DNA of 64,000 nucleotides, taken from positions 496,001 through 560,000 of the forward strand of contig NZ_BAABHK010000002.1 of assembly GCF_039542055.1 (NCBI RefSeq), written 5' to 3'; not shown here. Position 1 is the stretch's first letter. Below: more notes on the stretch, generated by a model. The model had not been told where the DNA came from, searched no databases, and saw only the letters and a program-made list of their open reading frames with translations. Origin of the DNA: Actinoallomurus vinaceus (lineage in GTDB: Bacteria; Actinomycetota; Actinomycetes; Streptosporangiales; Streptosporangiaceae).

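Overview
This is a high-GC actinobacterial window (Streptomyces/Actinomadura/Streptosporangium type; genus not determinable from this alone). The GC-rich third codon positions, GTG/TTG starts, an AfsR/SARP-like regulator and type VII secretion (T7SS) companion genes all point that way. Every gene I can support is on the minus strand and the window is almost fully coding.

Layout in the direction of transcription (right to left). From beyond the right edge (64000) to 6819 runs one uninterrupted reading frame of at least 19,059 codons, roughly 2 MDa, with its 5' end outside the window. It is followed by a small DUF6406-like gene (6556-6810), a T7SS-associated SseB-like gene (5792-6523), a 257-bp intergenic region holding a possible 21-codon leader ORF (5531-5596), a 1015-aa protein with a degenerate protease-like N-terminus and an ADP-ribosyltransferase-like C-terminus (2487-5534), a membrane-anchored ricin-type lectin (1080-2408), and a SARP/AfsR-like regulator that runs off the left edge (1-997).

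The giant protein is a multi-effector machine. Its visible N-terminus looks like the helical WXG100/CpnT-type T7SS targeting module. Then come a long Pro-rich linker, about 2,000 residues of charged helical sequence (with two excisionase-type HTH units and a nearly perfect 129-bp tandem duplication), and a 22-kb stretch with thirteen copies of a module resembling the anthrax lethal factor metallopeptidase. Five copies keep HExxH plus the downstream Glu; eight have lost both. Between these modules sit an amidoligase domain, two copies of a ~650-700-aa unit that begins like a GT-A glycosyltransferase, caspase-fold (clan CD)-like His/Cys domains and their degenerate relatives, and two bipartite NLS-like basic motifs. 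Next come long Gly/Ser-rich beta-strand repeat regions with an edema-factor/CyaA-like cyclase candidate in the middle, then a papain-fold toxin domain, an unrecognised helical domain, and a duplicated C-terminal pair of [clan CD-like domain + calpain-family cysteine protease].

By eye the whole protein has only seven cysteines, and six of them are the proposed nucleophiles of cysteine-peptidase-like domains. My working hypothesis is a T7SS-exported, self-processing giant toxin that carries lethal-factor-like and edema-factor-like activities on one chain, with small conserved companion proteins encoded downstream. Domain names rest on motif reading, not on database searches.
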